Of a DNA stretch of 20,446 nucleotides, positions 1-8,221 are shown in pieces. The position numbers were made by a program, and so were the translations under genes. Each line of letters opens with the position of its first letter. The first letter of the stretch is position 1. The notes under the pieces were generated by a model. It did not search any database. It saw nothing but the letters and a program-made list of their open reading frames with translations, and had not been told where the DNA came from. Source of the stretch: Mesostigma viride (Eukaryota > Streptophyta > Mesostigmatophyceae > Mesostigmatales > Mesostigmataceae). The DNA is taken from contig RPFO01000027.1 of NCBI GenBank assembly GCA_009746045.1, positions 2,856,733 to 2,877,178 of the forward strand. The letters run 5' to 3'.

Positions 1-1641
1 CTGTATCTTCTCCCGGGTGATCCGCTCCTCATGTCCCTCGAGCTCGAAGTCTCGGGGGCCATGTCGACAAAAGGCCACGGGAGAAACCCTCGGCCATTCC
101 GCGCATTGTCCGCGTTCCGCCGCATGGTCGTGGCCGCGGCCAAGAACGTGGGCGCGCACATGGTCATCTGCGACTTTGGTCCCAGCGCGGGCGTGCTCAA
201 CCAGAACTTTGTCATGAGTTGCGACCTGATCCTCCCCGTGTTTCTATCCGACTTTTTCTCGTCCAGCGCGGTGTACGGGCTCCTGCACAGCGTGTACCCC
301 CCCTGGCTGGACGGATTCGAAGCGATCAAGAGCGCGGAACGGAGCTCTCTACACGACAAGCGGTTCGCGTACAACGTGCGCCCGCCCAATATCCTCCCCT
401 TCATGATGAACAGCTACACCGCCACGGTGAGCGGCCGCGTGCTGTCCCCCACCGACTCCAACTTCCTCGACCTCGTCAGCCGCGTCGTGAACGGAATCGG
501 GGGCGAGGAGCCCCTGGAGCCGGAAGTCAAGGGCAAGTATTTCCCCGCAAGGGGCGGCGCGATGGTCGGACCGTTCCTCCCGAGCGTGCCCAAAGCGATG
601 AAGGTTGCCCAGGAGGTCGCGCACCCGGCCACGCTGATTGATGAAGACATCCTGGTCAAGTACTACGAGGTGGACGGCGTGGGGGCCCCCGAGGGTGCTG
701 TTGAGGAGCTCAAAGCCGTCAAGAAGTCGTTCAGGTGGCTCGCGGACCTCGTGCTGGAGGCGGCGAACCGCCGGCGGCGCGAGCTGGGCCTTCCGATGGC
801 ACCCGTGGTGGGGTCCTTACAGAAAGTGACTACCCCAGGGTCCTCGCAGAGAGGGACTGCCGCAGGGGCTGCACAGAAAGAGCCTACCGGTGGGGCTTTC
901 CTGAGAGGGGCTACCGCAGCTACTGCATCACAAGGCAACCCCTCGTCTTCTATGGCTCGGCAAGAAGCTTGGCAAGCGTCGGCGGGGGCGACACCAGTCC
1001 AGGGTCCATCTGCGGGTGGCAGCAATAGTAGAGCCACCGGGGGGGGAGAGCTGCGGGGCAGCCTCTCGGCATCCAGGGGCGGGATGGCGGCTGCAAGCAA
1101 TGGCAAGGGTGGTGCGCGCTCGCGGGGTCGGGAACGCCCCCAATATGACGGCGGTGATGATGGCGATGAGGATGAGGAGGACGATGACGAGGATTATGAT
1201 GGTGGCGGCCGACACGGCAGTGCCAAGGGATCCAAGCACACGCGTCCGGCGGCCACGGTCTCAAGTGATAGCAACTGCCAGTTGCCATGGGTGACGTGTG
1301 GCAGGGATCATAAGGGCAAGGGCACCCCGATTATGAGGCAAGCAGCGAGCCGCAGCCAGCCAGCCCGGGGCAACCGGTCTGAATACGAGGGTGGGAGTAC
1401 TGGGAAAACTAACTCGTCCTTCTCGTCCGAGGAGCCGGATGATGATGACGATAGTAGCTATGAGCCTGAGCTTGAGGAGCGGCCTGCAAAGAAGGGGAAG
1501 AAAGCAGCGGCGGTGGTGGTAGAGGAGGAGGAGGAGGAAGAGGAAGAAGAGGAGGACAGGAGGCAGATCTCCAGGGCAGCGAGGCAGGGACCGAAGAGAA
1601 GATCTGCCACGAGGGGGCCGTTTGGGGGCAGGTCGAGCTGA
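1..1641 (+). CDS. ParA/MinD-like P-loop ATPase with acidic disordered tail (5' partial)
   Basis: The frame is open from base 1, so the gene starts left of the window; the ATG at 31 is probably internal. The first ~110 residues read like the middle of a ParA/CobQ/MinD nucleotide-binding fold: LYLLPGDPLLMSLE matches the strand and turn before the conserved Asp, VICDFGPSAGVLNQNF (about 163-210) matches the D-x-x-P-s-x-G-x-l-N motif, and CDLILPVFLSDFFSSSAVYG matches the next strand and helix. The Walker A lysine would be upstream and cannot be seen. After about residue 270 the protein becomes low-complexity: Gly/Ser/Ala/Gln-rich imperfect repeats (about 815-1130), Asp/Glu runs (about 1150-1200 and 1430-1560) and Lys/Arg patches that could be nuclear signals. 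The family moves or positions DNA or protein cargo in bacteria and plastids; the role here is unknown. The stop is TGA at 1639. It may be host or mobile-element derived. Confidence 0.7.
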   Translation: MYLLPGDPLLMSLELEVSGAMSTKGHGRNPRPFRALSAFRRMVVAAAKNVGAHMVICDFGPSAGVLNQNFVMSCDLILPVFLSDFFSSSAVYGLLHSVYPPWLDGFEAIKSAERSSLHDKRFAYNVRPPNILPFMMNSYTATVSGRVLSPTDSNFLDLVSRVVNGIGGEEPLEPEVKGKYFPARGGAMVGPFLPSVPKAMKVAQEVAHPATLIDEDILVKYYEVDGVGAPEGAVEELKAVKKSFRWLADLVLEAANRRRRELGLPMAPVVGSLQKVTTPGSSQRGTAAGAAQKEPTGGAFLRGATAATASQGNPSSSMARQEAWQASAGATPVQGPSAGGSNSRATGGGELRGSLSASRGGMAAASNGKGGARSRGRERPQYDGGDDGDEDEEDDDEDYDGGGRHGSAKGSKHTRPAATVSSDSNCQLPWVTCGRDHKGKGTPIMRQAASRSQPARGNRSEYEGGSTGKTNSSFSSEEPDDDDDSSYEPELEERPAKKGKKAAAVVVEEEEEEEEEEEDRRQISRAARQGPKRRSATRGPFGGRSS

Positions 1642-1822
1642 TGCATGTTGCTGTTGTATGCTAGAATTAAATCTGGGCGGTACCTTGCTGGATAATGAAT
1701 TTGTTTGTACTGAGTTTTCTTCAAAGTCCTGATGCTGTTTGTGGCAAGATCCCCCCATTTGATGCCTGGAAGGTCATGTGTCGCTTGAGTAGATAAGTGA
1801 GACGACTATAGTATATATATTC
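1642..1822. other. 3' flank of the ParA-like gene, nothing coding seen
   Basis: Falling GC content after the stop marks the end of the gene. I see no clear terminator or polyadenylation signal and no conserved reading frame. The stretch ends where a dispersed repeat begins at about 1823. Confidence 0.4.
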
Positions 1823-1935
1823 ATCCTTGGATGTCCGTGTCAGATTCCTATTAATTTCTTCAGGGTTCTTCTTCTTTTCGGGGTTTTCCTTATGTTGCAT
1901 GCCCCTCTCACCTTTGTAACTTATCATTCTCAATG
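1823..1935 (+). repeat. Dispersed repeat, inverted partner of 5112-5224
   Basis: These ~113 bases match the reverse complement of 5112-5224 with only about five or six differences. The shared block runs from ATCCTTGGATGTCCGTGTCA through a T/C-rich stretch to CTTATCATTCTCAATG. It is just upstream of the LINE fragment at 1968. The same block in the opposite orientation lies about 3.2 kb away, so the region between could fold back or invert. It is probably part of a retroelement or an older repeat. Confidence 0.75.
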
Positions 1936-1967
1936 AATATCAAGGAGACAACCAGCATATATATACA

Positions 1968-2426
1968 TTGGATGCGGATGGCGCTGCCTTCTATTCCCCC
2001 AACCACCGGCCTGACATCGTGGTGCTGGACTTTGAGGGGGGTGGCCGGCATCTGCTTATCGACGTTTCGGTGGCGCGGCCCTTGGCTCTTAGCCACGTGG
2101 CTGGGGCCTCCCTCACGGCAGGTTACACGGCGGACCGGGCGGAGCGGGCCAAGCTCCTGGCCTACGGCGACGTCGGGCACCATCGTGTGGTGCCCTTTGT
2201 CCTGGAGGAGTTTGGGGCCATGGGGCCCCTGACCTCCGCCTTCTTCAAGGAGTGTTGCCGGCTCCGGGAGGACCGGCTGGACCTGGAGGGCCAGCGGGCC
2301 TCATGGTCGGCGCGGACCTGGACGTCATATTGGCGTCAGCGCTTGTCGGTGGCGCTGACTCGGGCCATGGCTGACATCATGCTCCGCCGTACGCGGGCTG
2401 ATTTTGCGGTGCAGCAGGGCTATTAG
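1968..2426 (+). pseudogene. LINE protein C-terminus with restriction-like endonuclease signature (5'-truncated)
   Basis: The open frame begins abruptly without an ATG after an AT-rich run and ends at TAG 2424. It carries RPDIVVLDFEGG followed by LLIDVSVARP. This PD...D-V arrangement is the one seen in PD-(D/E)XK or restriction-like endonuclease domains at the C-terminus of some non-LTR retrotransposon proteins. Next come a Lys/Arg helix (RAERAKLLAYGD), a VVPFVLEEFGAMGP strand and loop, and a long basic helix to the end, the order I associate with that domain. No reverse transcriptase precedes it, so this is a 5'-truncated insertion, typical of target-primed reverse transcription. It is followed by a 3' tail and a TTAA tract. 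Family assignment is from motif memory, not a search. Confidence 0.6.
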
Positions 2427-2544
2427 GTTCCTCCCGTTAGGAGTTTCCATTGGTCTTATCGTAGTATAGAGATTTGACATGGCTCTGTATAGAGGTTTAT
2501 AGCTGGGCGTTTGCTTTGGTTTGAGTGATTTCACTCTGCTGTAA
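2427..2544 (+). mobile_element. 3' UTR and tail of the LINE fragment
   Basis: This is non-coding sequence between the LINE stop and an AT tract. Its last ~50 bases (about 2493-2544, ending CACTCTGCTGTAA) recur as a reverse complement at about 5658-5709, and a diverged plus-strand version occurs at about 5570-5625. That recurrence marks it as the conserved 3' end of a retroelement family. Confidence 0.6.
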
Positions 2545-2570
2545 TTAATTAATTAATTAATTAATTAATT
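2542..2570. repeat. TTAA microsatellite tract
   Basis: About seven TTAA units separate the plus-strand LINE tail on the left from a minus-oriented tail repeat on the right (2571-2672). Similar tracts occur at 4061-4080, 8176-8200, 10430-10456 and 19676-19705, each next to a retroelement end. Confidence 0.85.
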
Positions 2571-2672
2571 AGGAACATAACTCCGTTGGGAGTATATGTA
2601 GCACATAGCCCTGAGAAGGGGCATATGAGCCTATAATACATTCTAAGCTACTTCCTGCAAGGGTGGGAATGT
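2571..2672 (-). repeat. Retroelement-end repeat with CTCCGTTGGGAG, minus-oriented
   Basis: This ~100-bp block includes CTCCGTTGGGAG and CACATAGCCCTGAGAA. It matches the reverse complement of 3959-4058 along most of its length, with one-base gaps, and a third copy is at 19706-19800. Each copy has its outer end next to a TTAA tract. Read alone, 2571-2672 and 3959-4058 look like ~100-bp terminal inverted repeats around the ORF1-like segment. The third, solo copy suggests it is a common 3' end module instead. Confidence 0.7.
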
Positions 2673-3594
2673 AAACAACACTTGCTCTAGGTGCACCATC
2701 CTCAACTCCCTTCTCAAGCGCTCCGACGGCGAGATCTGGGCTCCATCCATCTCCGCCCCCACACTCCGTTCCATCCTGACGGAAGCCTTCCAGCAGCACG
2801 TGACCCCCCTTGCTGCCGACATTTCAGCAATCGGCGGCACGCTGACTGCTGAACTTCCTCAGATTTCCACCGCCGCCGCCTCCACCTCCACCGCCGTTTC
2901 CGCCTTCACTGCCGACATCAAAGCCCAGCTCCTCGACCTCGACCAACGCCTTCAAGCCACCGCCACCGCCCTTGAGAGCTTGCATGACACCGCCGGCCTC
3001 ACCGCCCAAGCGGTGCAGGAAATCGCTGCCCAGCCGGCACCTGCTGGCCCGGCCAGTGATGTTCCCTCCACCTGGGCGGACTTGCTTAAGCATCACACCA
3101 CCTCCACCACCTCCACCATCGCGGCACAACTCAAGCAACAAGCCCTCGACCTTCGCGAGGCGGCCGAGCTCGACAAGCGCAGCCACAATGTCATCGTCAA
3201 GCACTTCGACCAGCCGGCAGGTGAGACCTCCACGAGTCTCCTTGAGGCAGTTAAGCGCGCCATTCTTGCCCCCATGTTACTCACTGGTGAGCTGGACATG
3301 TCGGTTGTCCGCCTCCCCCGCGCGCGGGGGAAGGCTGGCCCGGCACCCGTGCTCCTCACCTTTAAGTACATGACGGACAAGCTGGCGTTCCTTAAATGCC
3401 GCAAGAAGCTCTCGGAGACTCGCTTCACGTTGGACGACGACTTGACCTTGGCCCAGCAACAGCGGCGACGCGAGCTATGGCCGACCTACCTTCAGCTCCG
3501 GCAGCGTGCAGGGGGGAAGCCGGTATACTGGAGGGGGGCGGTCATCCACGTTGACCACAAGCCCTGGCAGGCCCCTCCTGCCACTCCAGGCTAG
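2647..3594 (+). pseudogene. L1 ORF1p-like nucleic-acid-binding protein fragment
   Basis: The frame is open from 2647 (TAA at 2644) to TAG 3592, with no convincing ATG near the start, so it is probably 5'-truncated. An Ala/Ser/Thr-rich N-terminal half with heptad-like Leu spacing (about 2860-3010) suggests a coiled coil. The second half holds RSHNVIVKHFDQPAGE, VVRLPRARGKAG, a VLLTFKYM strand and LTLAQQQRRRELWP, then YWRGAVIHVDHKPW. That order fits the RRM-like plus C-terminal domain of L1 ORF1 proteins, which coat retrotransposon RNA. A homologous copy lies on the minus strand at 4375-5034. No endonuclease or RT frame follows, so this is a fragment, although its own frame is intact for 315 codons. 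Confidence 0.6.
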
Positions 3595-4058
3595 GGAATA
3601 TACCAGTAGTGTAGATTAGATAGGCTTAGCCTTGCAAGTGGCCCACGCGCATGTGCGCCCATAATGGCCCCCATGGATGATGCTTTCAGTATCTAGCCGC
3701 GCCCAGCCTACAATGGGACCTCCCATGGATGATGCATTAAGAATTTAGCCATGCGATGCCTATGCAGGGAGTTACTCTCTGCTGAGATGCCATGTGTACA
3801 CCAGCTATAGCCTAGCCACATACCCTCCACCCCATATGTCATGCAGGCCTTCTAGGCCCTCTCCTCAAGCCCCCCCTGGGTGCCTGTGCTTGTTAAGGAG
3901 GCATGAACCATCATGGCGGTGCAGGTGCACCTTGTGCACCCAGAGCAGGTGACAGTTGTACATCCTCCACCTGCAGGTTGTAGCCCTGATTGTATTACAA
4001 ACCCATAGATGCCCCTTTCTCAGGGCTATGTGTTACATATGCTCCCAACGGAGCTATG
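3595..4058 (+). mobile_element. 3' flank of the ORF1-like element ending in the CTCCGTTGGGAG repeat
   Basis: No conserved coding frame is visible. A block around 3764-3790 (GCAGGGAGTTACTCTCTGCT) has a close counterpart in the 3' flank of the minus copy (about 4196-4222, reverse complement), so the two ORF1-like copies share 3' sequence and belong to one family. ATGGATGATGC occurs twice, at about 3673 and 3724. The last ~100 bases are the inverted partner of 2571-2672. Confidence 0.5.
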
Positions 4059-4060
4059 AT

Positions 4061-4080
4061 TTTAATTAATTAATTAATTA
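4061..4080. repeat. TTAA tract at the junction of two oppositely oriented elements
   Basis: Five TTAA units lie exactly between the plus-strand element ending near 4058 and the minus-strand element whose 3' end begins near 4081. Confidence 0.8.
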
Positions 4081-4374
4081 GGTGCACCAGGGCACCCGCA
4101 CCCTCATGGTCTATCACGCTATGCCCGGGTAAGGGGGGGAGCATGCCTGTGAGGGGGAAGATCATCATGGCTATACAAGAGCTATGGCATGGCTTCTCAG
4201 CAGAGAGTGACTCCCTGCATGGGCACAACATTACTAAATAAGGCTAGGCATCGTCTGGAGTGTGGCACATCATAGGCACACATGTACATGATTAAATAAA
4301 GCGCAGGGCTTAGCTGAGATAGTGCCTCTAGGAGGCGTACATGTACATGGCCACGGTCTATCTATTCTGCACTA
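4081..4374 (-). mobile_element. 3' flank of the minus-strand ORF1-like copy
   Basis: Non-coding. On the minus strand it follows the stop at 4375 and ends at the TTAA tract. It shares the block with GCAGGGAGT and CTCTCTGCTGAGA with the plus copy's 3' flank. ACATGTACATG occurs at about 4279-4291 and again, as TACATGTACATGG, at about 4338-4351. Confidence 0.45.
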
Positions 4375-5034
4375 CTACTGCTGTATTCCCCTAAGCTGGG
4401 GCGTCTGGAGTCGCTGGGGCCGCGGGGGGGGGGGGGTCGCCTGCCAGGGCTTGTGGCCGACGTAGATGGCCGCCCCCTTCCAGTACACCGGCTGCCCCGC
4501 CTTGGTCTGCCGGAGCTGGAGGTAGGTCGGCCATAGCTCCCGTCGCCGTTGTTGCTGCGCCAGGGTCAAGTCGTCATCATCAAGGGTGAAGAGAGTCTTC
4601 TCGAGCCGCTTGCGGCGTCTGAGAAAAGAAATCTTGTCCGCCGGGGTCTTAAAGGTGAGGAGGAGCGGGGGCGGCCCTGCCTTACCCCGCGCGCGGGGAA
4701 GGCGGTGGGCAGCCAGCTCTATCTCACCGTTAAGGCCCATGCGACCAAGGATTTCTCTCTCAAACGCACGCAAAAGCTTCTCGGAATTCTCACCTTCCTC
4801 CATCTTGAAGTTCTTGACAATGACGTTGAGGCTGCGCTTGGCGAGCTCGGCCTCCTCGCGGAGGTCAAGCGTCTGCCGTTGAAGCTGGGCTGCGACGGCG
4901 GAGGTGGTGGAGGTGGTATGTTGCTTAAGCATGTCCGCCCAGGTGGTGATGGGAGGAGCATCGCCGGCCAGGCCAGCCGAGGCTGGCTTGGCGGCAATGT
5001 CCTTCACCGCCTGGGCGGTGAGGCCTGCGGTATC
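4375..5034 (-). pseudogene. Second L1 ORF1p-like fragment, inverted relative to the first
   Basis: Translated on the minus strand, the frame is open from about 5034 to the stop at 4375. It parallels the plus copy motif by motif: DTAGLTAQAVKDIAAKPA, WADMLKQHTTSTTS, KRSLNVIVKNFKMEEGE, HRLPRARGKAGPPP, LLTFK, LTLAQQQRRRELWP, VYWKGAAIYVGHKPW. Homology begins at the DTAGL segment, where the plus copy has a longer N-terminus, so this copy is 5'-truncated at about 5034. There it abuts CTCTGCTGTAAGTAATTAT, a retroelement-tail-like sequence. The two proteins differ at many positions, including a one-residue insertion (DDDDLT against DDDLT), so they are separate, diverged insertions and not a recent inverted duplication. 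Confidence 0.6.
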
Positions 5035-5111
5035 TCTCTGCTGTAAGTAATTATATTATTATAATATATATACATTGGTTATCACCTTTGCGGCGTGCCT
5101 GATCAGAATAC

Positions 5112-5224
5112 ATTGAGAATGATAAGTTACGGAGGTGAGAGGGGCATGCAACATAAGGAAAACCCCGAAAAGAAGAAGAATCCTAAAGAAATTAATAGTA
5201 ATCTGACACGGACATCCAAGGATC
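5112..5224 (-). repeat. Dispersed repeat, inverted partner of 1823-1935
   Basis: This is the reverse-complement match to 1823-1935. It sits just upstream, in plus coordinates, of AT-rich spacers and a TAAGTAAG run. I see no coding potential. Confidence 0.75.
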
Positions 5225-5305
5225 ACGCCAGCTGCAGTATATGTATTAGTTATTTTGTCGTGGTATCTCTTGTTAGCGCGTTGGCTTTGTTTATTTTTAA
5301 GTGGG

Positions 5306-5430
5306 TAAGTAAGTAAGTACTTGCGTGTCATGCGCAAAGGCATGCCACGGAGTACTATGCTAATCTCATTAGAAAAATAATTACACAAAAGTTTAAACAA
5401 ATATCGTCTGCATCATCCCCCAACCGTTAA
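5306..5430 (+). repeat. Dispersed direct repeat, partner of 10188-10336
   Basis: Three pieces occur in the same order here and at 10188-10336: GTAAGTAAGTAAGTACTTG, then AGTACTATGCTAATCTCATT with its AGAAAAATAATTAC continuation, then ATATCGTCTGCATCATSCCC. The spacing differs, with insertions on both sides. It is probably a non-autonomous element or a retroelement flank; the two copies bracket the LINE at 5755-10164. Confidence 0.65.
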
Positions 5431-5569
5431 GCACTAGACCGTTAAGTGGGTGCCTCTGATGTAAGTTCTGATGTAAGTAATTATTTCTTTTAATATATAT
5501 TAGTTCATTCCGCGGTGGGGATCGAGTGTCCCATGCCTGCTGTAGTTATTTTGTCGTAATATCACTTGT

Positions 5570-5709
5570 TAGCGTTGGCTTTGTTCATGTTTGATTGGGT
5601 GCTTTCACTCTGATGTAAGTTATTATAATTTAAAATATATATTAAAAATATAATTACTTACAGCAGAGTGAAATCACTCAAACCAAAGCAAACGCCCAGC
5701 TATAAACCT
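5570..5709. repeat. Tail-to-tail pair of retroelement 3' ends around an AT core
   Basis: The left half reads TTTCACTCTGATGTAAGTTA on the plus strand and the right half gives TTTCACTCTGCTGTAAGTAA on the minus strand. The two face each other across ~35 bp of AATATATATTAAAAATA-type sequence. The right half (about 5658-5709) is the reverse complement of the LINE tail at 2493-2544. A shorter related piece (CTCTGATGTAAGTTCTGATG) lies at about 5453-5475. Confidence 0.65.
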
Positions 5710-5742
5710 ATTAAAATATATATGAGTGTATGACAGCACGCC

Positions 5743-5754
5743 ATGGCTCAGCAC
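5743..5754 (+). repeat. Left candidate LINE target-site duplication
   Basis: ATGGCTCAGCAC, identical to 10165-10176. Twelve of twelve matches at exactly the predicted element borders are unlikely by chance. Confidence 0.6.
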
Positions 5755-5900
5755 AAGGGCGGCATCGACTATGTTGTAATGCGCAAGCGTAATCAAGGAT
5801 CTGTACTAGCTGCTCACTCGCACGTGATCCCCCTCAGTGCGCTCCGATCATCGCATCGTCACCGCCCGCATCCGCCTGCGATTCCCCTCGCCCTTTCGTA
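5755..5900 (+). pseudogene. End of LINE AP-endonuclease domain
   Basis: Frame 1 reads KGGIDYVVMRKRN, then, after a one-base shift at about 5837, frame 2 reads RSDHRIVTARIRL. IDYV followed some 20-30 residues later by SDH and an alternating hydrophobic strand is the signature of the last part of the exonuclease-endonuclease-phosphatase fold in LINEs; the His of SDH is catalytic in the family. The upstream catalytic residues are missing because the element is 5'-truncated. Confidence 0.65.
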
Positions 5901-6434
5901 AGCACGTGGCACCACCTGATTGCGCACACTGCAGTTGCTTGAGAAATCTGACGACGCTCTGGAGGACTTCCCTGAAAAACGCGCCCACAAGCGCGCGGCA
6001 GAGGCGTTCGTCGACGCGCTGGACATCCCGGCCAGCCACCGTCGCCCAGCTGGTCGCTGCCGGCCCGGCTTCGGCCCTTCGGCACCTCGCTGGCAAGCTG
6101 CCCGCGGCTGGGGCCCTGCTGCCCCCCCGCCGCCCGCCCCGCTTCACCAGCCTGCACCGGCTCCCCGCCGTCATCCAGGCCCGGCAAGCCCTGCGCGACA
6201 ACAGCGACCCCGCCCGCTACGCCCGCCTCAAAGCCGATTACCACTCGGCCATCCGGCAGGCGACCAAGGAGCAGGAGGACCTTCATGTCCGCGAGTACTT
6301 CGCCCACCTCAAGGACCAGCACGGCAAGTACGCCTGGACCCGCCTGCGTCACGCCCAACGGCCCGCCGGCGGCGCGCAGCCGGCGCCGCGGACGCTCTCT
6401 GGCTCACCGCAGCAGCAGCTCGACCAGTGGTATT
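5901..6434 (+). pseudogene. LINE linker between endonuclease and RT
   Basis: Frame 2 continues from the SDH motif as an Arg/Ala-rich helical linker, including YARLKADYHSAIRQATKEQE and DLHVREYFAHLKDQHGKYAW. This resembles the region LINE proteins carry between the endonuclease and the RT fingers. The frame is lost near QQQLDQWYSS, and a Pro-rich stretch follows in frame 3. Confidence 0.55.
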
Positions 6435-7890
6435 CCTCCCATGCAGTCCCGGCTGCTCGGCGCCCCCCCGCCGCCTCCGCCGCTTGGCCCTCTGGCGGCC
6501 GCACGCCTGGCAGTAGCGCCTGCGGCCGTCCCTGCGCCGCCCACGCCGCCCGCCGCTGAGCAGGACTACACGTACCCAGCCCTGACGGAACCCCTGGCCG
6601 ACCCCAACGAGCTACCGCCGTTCACTGAGCTCGAGCTGAGCACCGCCGCCAGGCAACTCCGCTTCTACGCCGCCGTTGGACCTGACCAGCTCCCAGCCCC
6701 GGTGATTAAGCTGACGGCGCTCACGGGGTTCCTGCTTGACATCTGCAACCCGATCCTGCTTGCCGCCGCGCCGCCGATTCCTGAGTCGCAGCACAGCTAC
6801 CGTATTATGCTGTACAAAAACAAAGGTTCCCCTGACGACCCCGCCAACTACCGAGGAGTCTGCATCCAGAGCGCCGCACTCAAGTTGTTCATGCGCATGA
6901 TGATCCTCAACCGCCTTCGTTCTGCTCTCGACTGTCACCTAGGGGAAAGTCAAATGGGCTTTCGTCCTGGGCGCAACACCGTCATGGCCATCTTCGTCGT
7001 GCGTCGCCTCTTCGAGGAAATCGCTCTCCTGCAACCTGGTGAGTTTCCCGCCATCCTGATCTTCGTCGACTTCATCAAGGCTTTTGATTCTGTCCTGAGT
7101 CTGGGATGCTCTATGGGCTGTACTTGCTCGCCGCTCGCGTCCCCACTCCCCTGATTACCGTCATCCGCACGATGTATGCGGGGTCGACCACTTCGGTGCG
7201 CACTCAACACGGCATTACCCCGCCATGCCCACTGCAGACCGGCGTCTGGCAGGGTTGCGTCCTGTCGCCGTACCTGTTTATTATTGAAGTGGATAATGGA
7301 TTATGTTATGCGCCAGGCATGTGCTCGCTTTGCTAGCATTGCAGGCCGTGCCCCCGGCCTAGCGATCACGAACGAGCTTGGAGAAGGGGGGCCGACTAAC
7401 AAGCAGAATTTAATAGCTGACCTCATTTATGCCGACGACATCACGCTCAATTCGAGAAGCCGGAGTCTGCCCAACTTTGGCTGGACTGCCTGGCGCTCGA
7501 GGCTCGGGCGGTTGGTCTAGAAATCAGCCCCAAAACGGAGGCCCTGGCCCTCGGCATGGCAGGGCCCCCACCCACACTCCGCCTCTTAGACGCCACCGAG
7601 GTCCCCTACCCTACTTCAGGCCGCTTCAAGCTGCTCGGCAGTTGGCTTCCCGACTGCGAGGACGACCTGACGACACGGATCGGCATGGCACGGGCGCACC
7701 TCCATGACCACCGCCGCTGGTGGAGCAACCCCGCCCTACATACCCCGGATCGTCAAGCGTGACCTCTATAATTCAAGGTCGTCATTCTGACGATCCTGAC
7801 CTACGGCGCCGAGACCTGGACACTGACGCAGGAGCTGGAGCAACGACTCGACGGCACCGTCACCAAGATGCTGCCTTGTATGTGTGTGAG
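6435..7890 (+). pseudogene. LINE reverse transcriptase, multiply frameshifted
   Basis: Conserved RT blocks appear in order but in changing frames. Frame 3 has VGPDQLPAPVIKL, MLYKNKGSPDDPANYRGVC, SQMGFRPGRNT and the catalytic motif A, FVDFIKAFDSV (to ~7100). Frame 2 has YGLYLLAARVPTPLI and motif B, GVWQGCVLSPYLF (~7230-7280). Frame 3 has motif C, LIYADDITLN (~7420-7455). Frame 2 has the thumb-like LWLDCLALEARAVGLEISP and FKLLGSWLPD. A last frame has ILTYGAETWTLTQELEQRLD. Both catalytic aspartate motifs survive, but no single frame encodes them. The sequence stops matching at about 7890, where the nested element begins. Confidence 0.8.
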
Positions 7891-7975
7891 CCAATACGGC
7901 AATACGGCAATACGGCAAAACCTCGGCGTATTGCGTATTTCGTATTATACACGTATTATACGCGTATTATACGCC

Positions 7976-8176
7976 AAGAGCTCAAAAAGTGTTTTTTTGT
8001 TCGGAAAAGTGGATTTTCAATTAGGATAAAATATTCTAAGGTGTTTATCCCATGGGCGTGCCTCTCAAAAACTCTAGCTAATGTCTCAATCTTGATGAAA
8101 AACAATACAATGCACGTAGAGGTCGTCGGTAGCCGTTTGACACTCACTTGGTTGTCTCATCAATTGTATGAAGTGT
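7976..8176. other. Interior of the nested element, no gene recognised
   Basis: AT-rich sequence with a T-run at 7992. An open frame crosses it but has no recognisable motif and low complexity. Nothing here supports a gene. Confidence 0.4.
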
Positions 8177-8221
8177 AATTAATTAATTAATTAGTTAATT
8201 ATCACGTGACTGCGTCACGTG
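8176..8221. repeat. TTAA tract followed by perfect palindrome CACGTGAC-TGC-GTCACGTG
   Basis: The TTAA tract at 8176-8200 is followed by an 8-bp perfect stem with a 3-base loop (8203-8221). A near-identical inverted copy (CACGTGACGCAGTCATGTG) is in the 3' UTR of the LINE at 10124-10142, also next to AT-rich DNA. It therefore looks like another minus-oriented LINE 3' end, with the tract as its tail. Confidence 0.6.

Noticed and set aside
663-1758. Minus-strand frames opposite the acidic tail of the ParA-like gene
   Set aside because: Antisense shadows of GAG/GAT-rich coding sequence, with leucine or serine runs and no domain.
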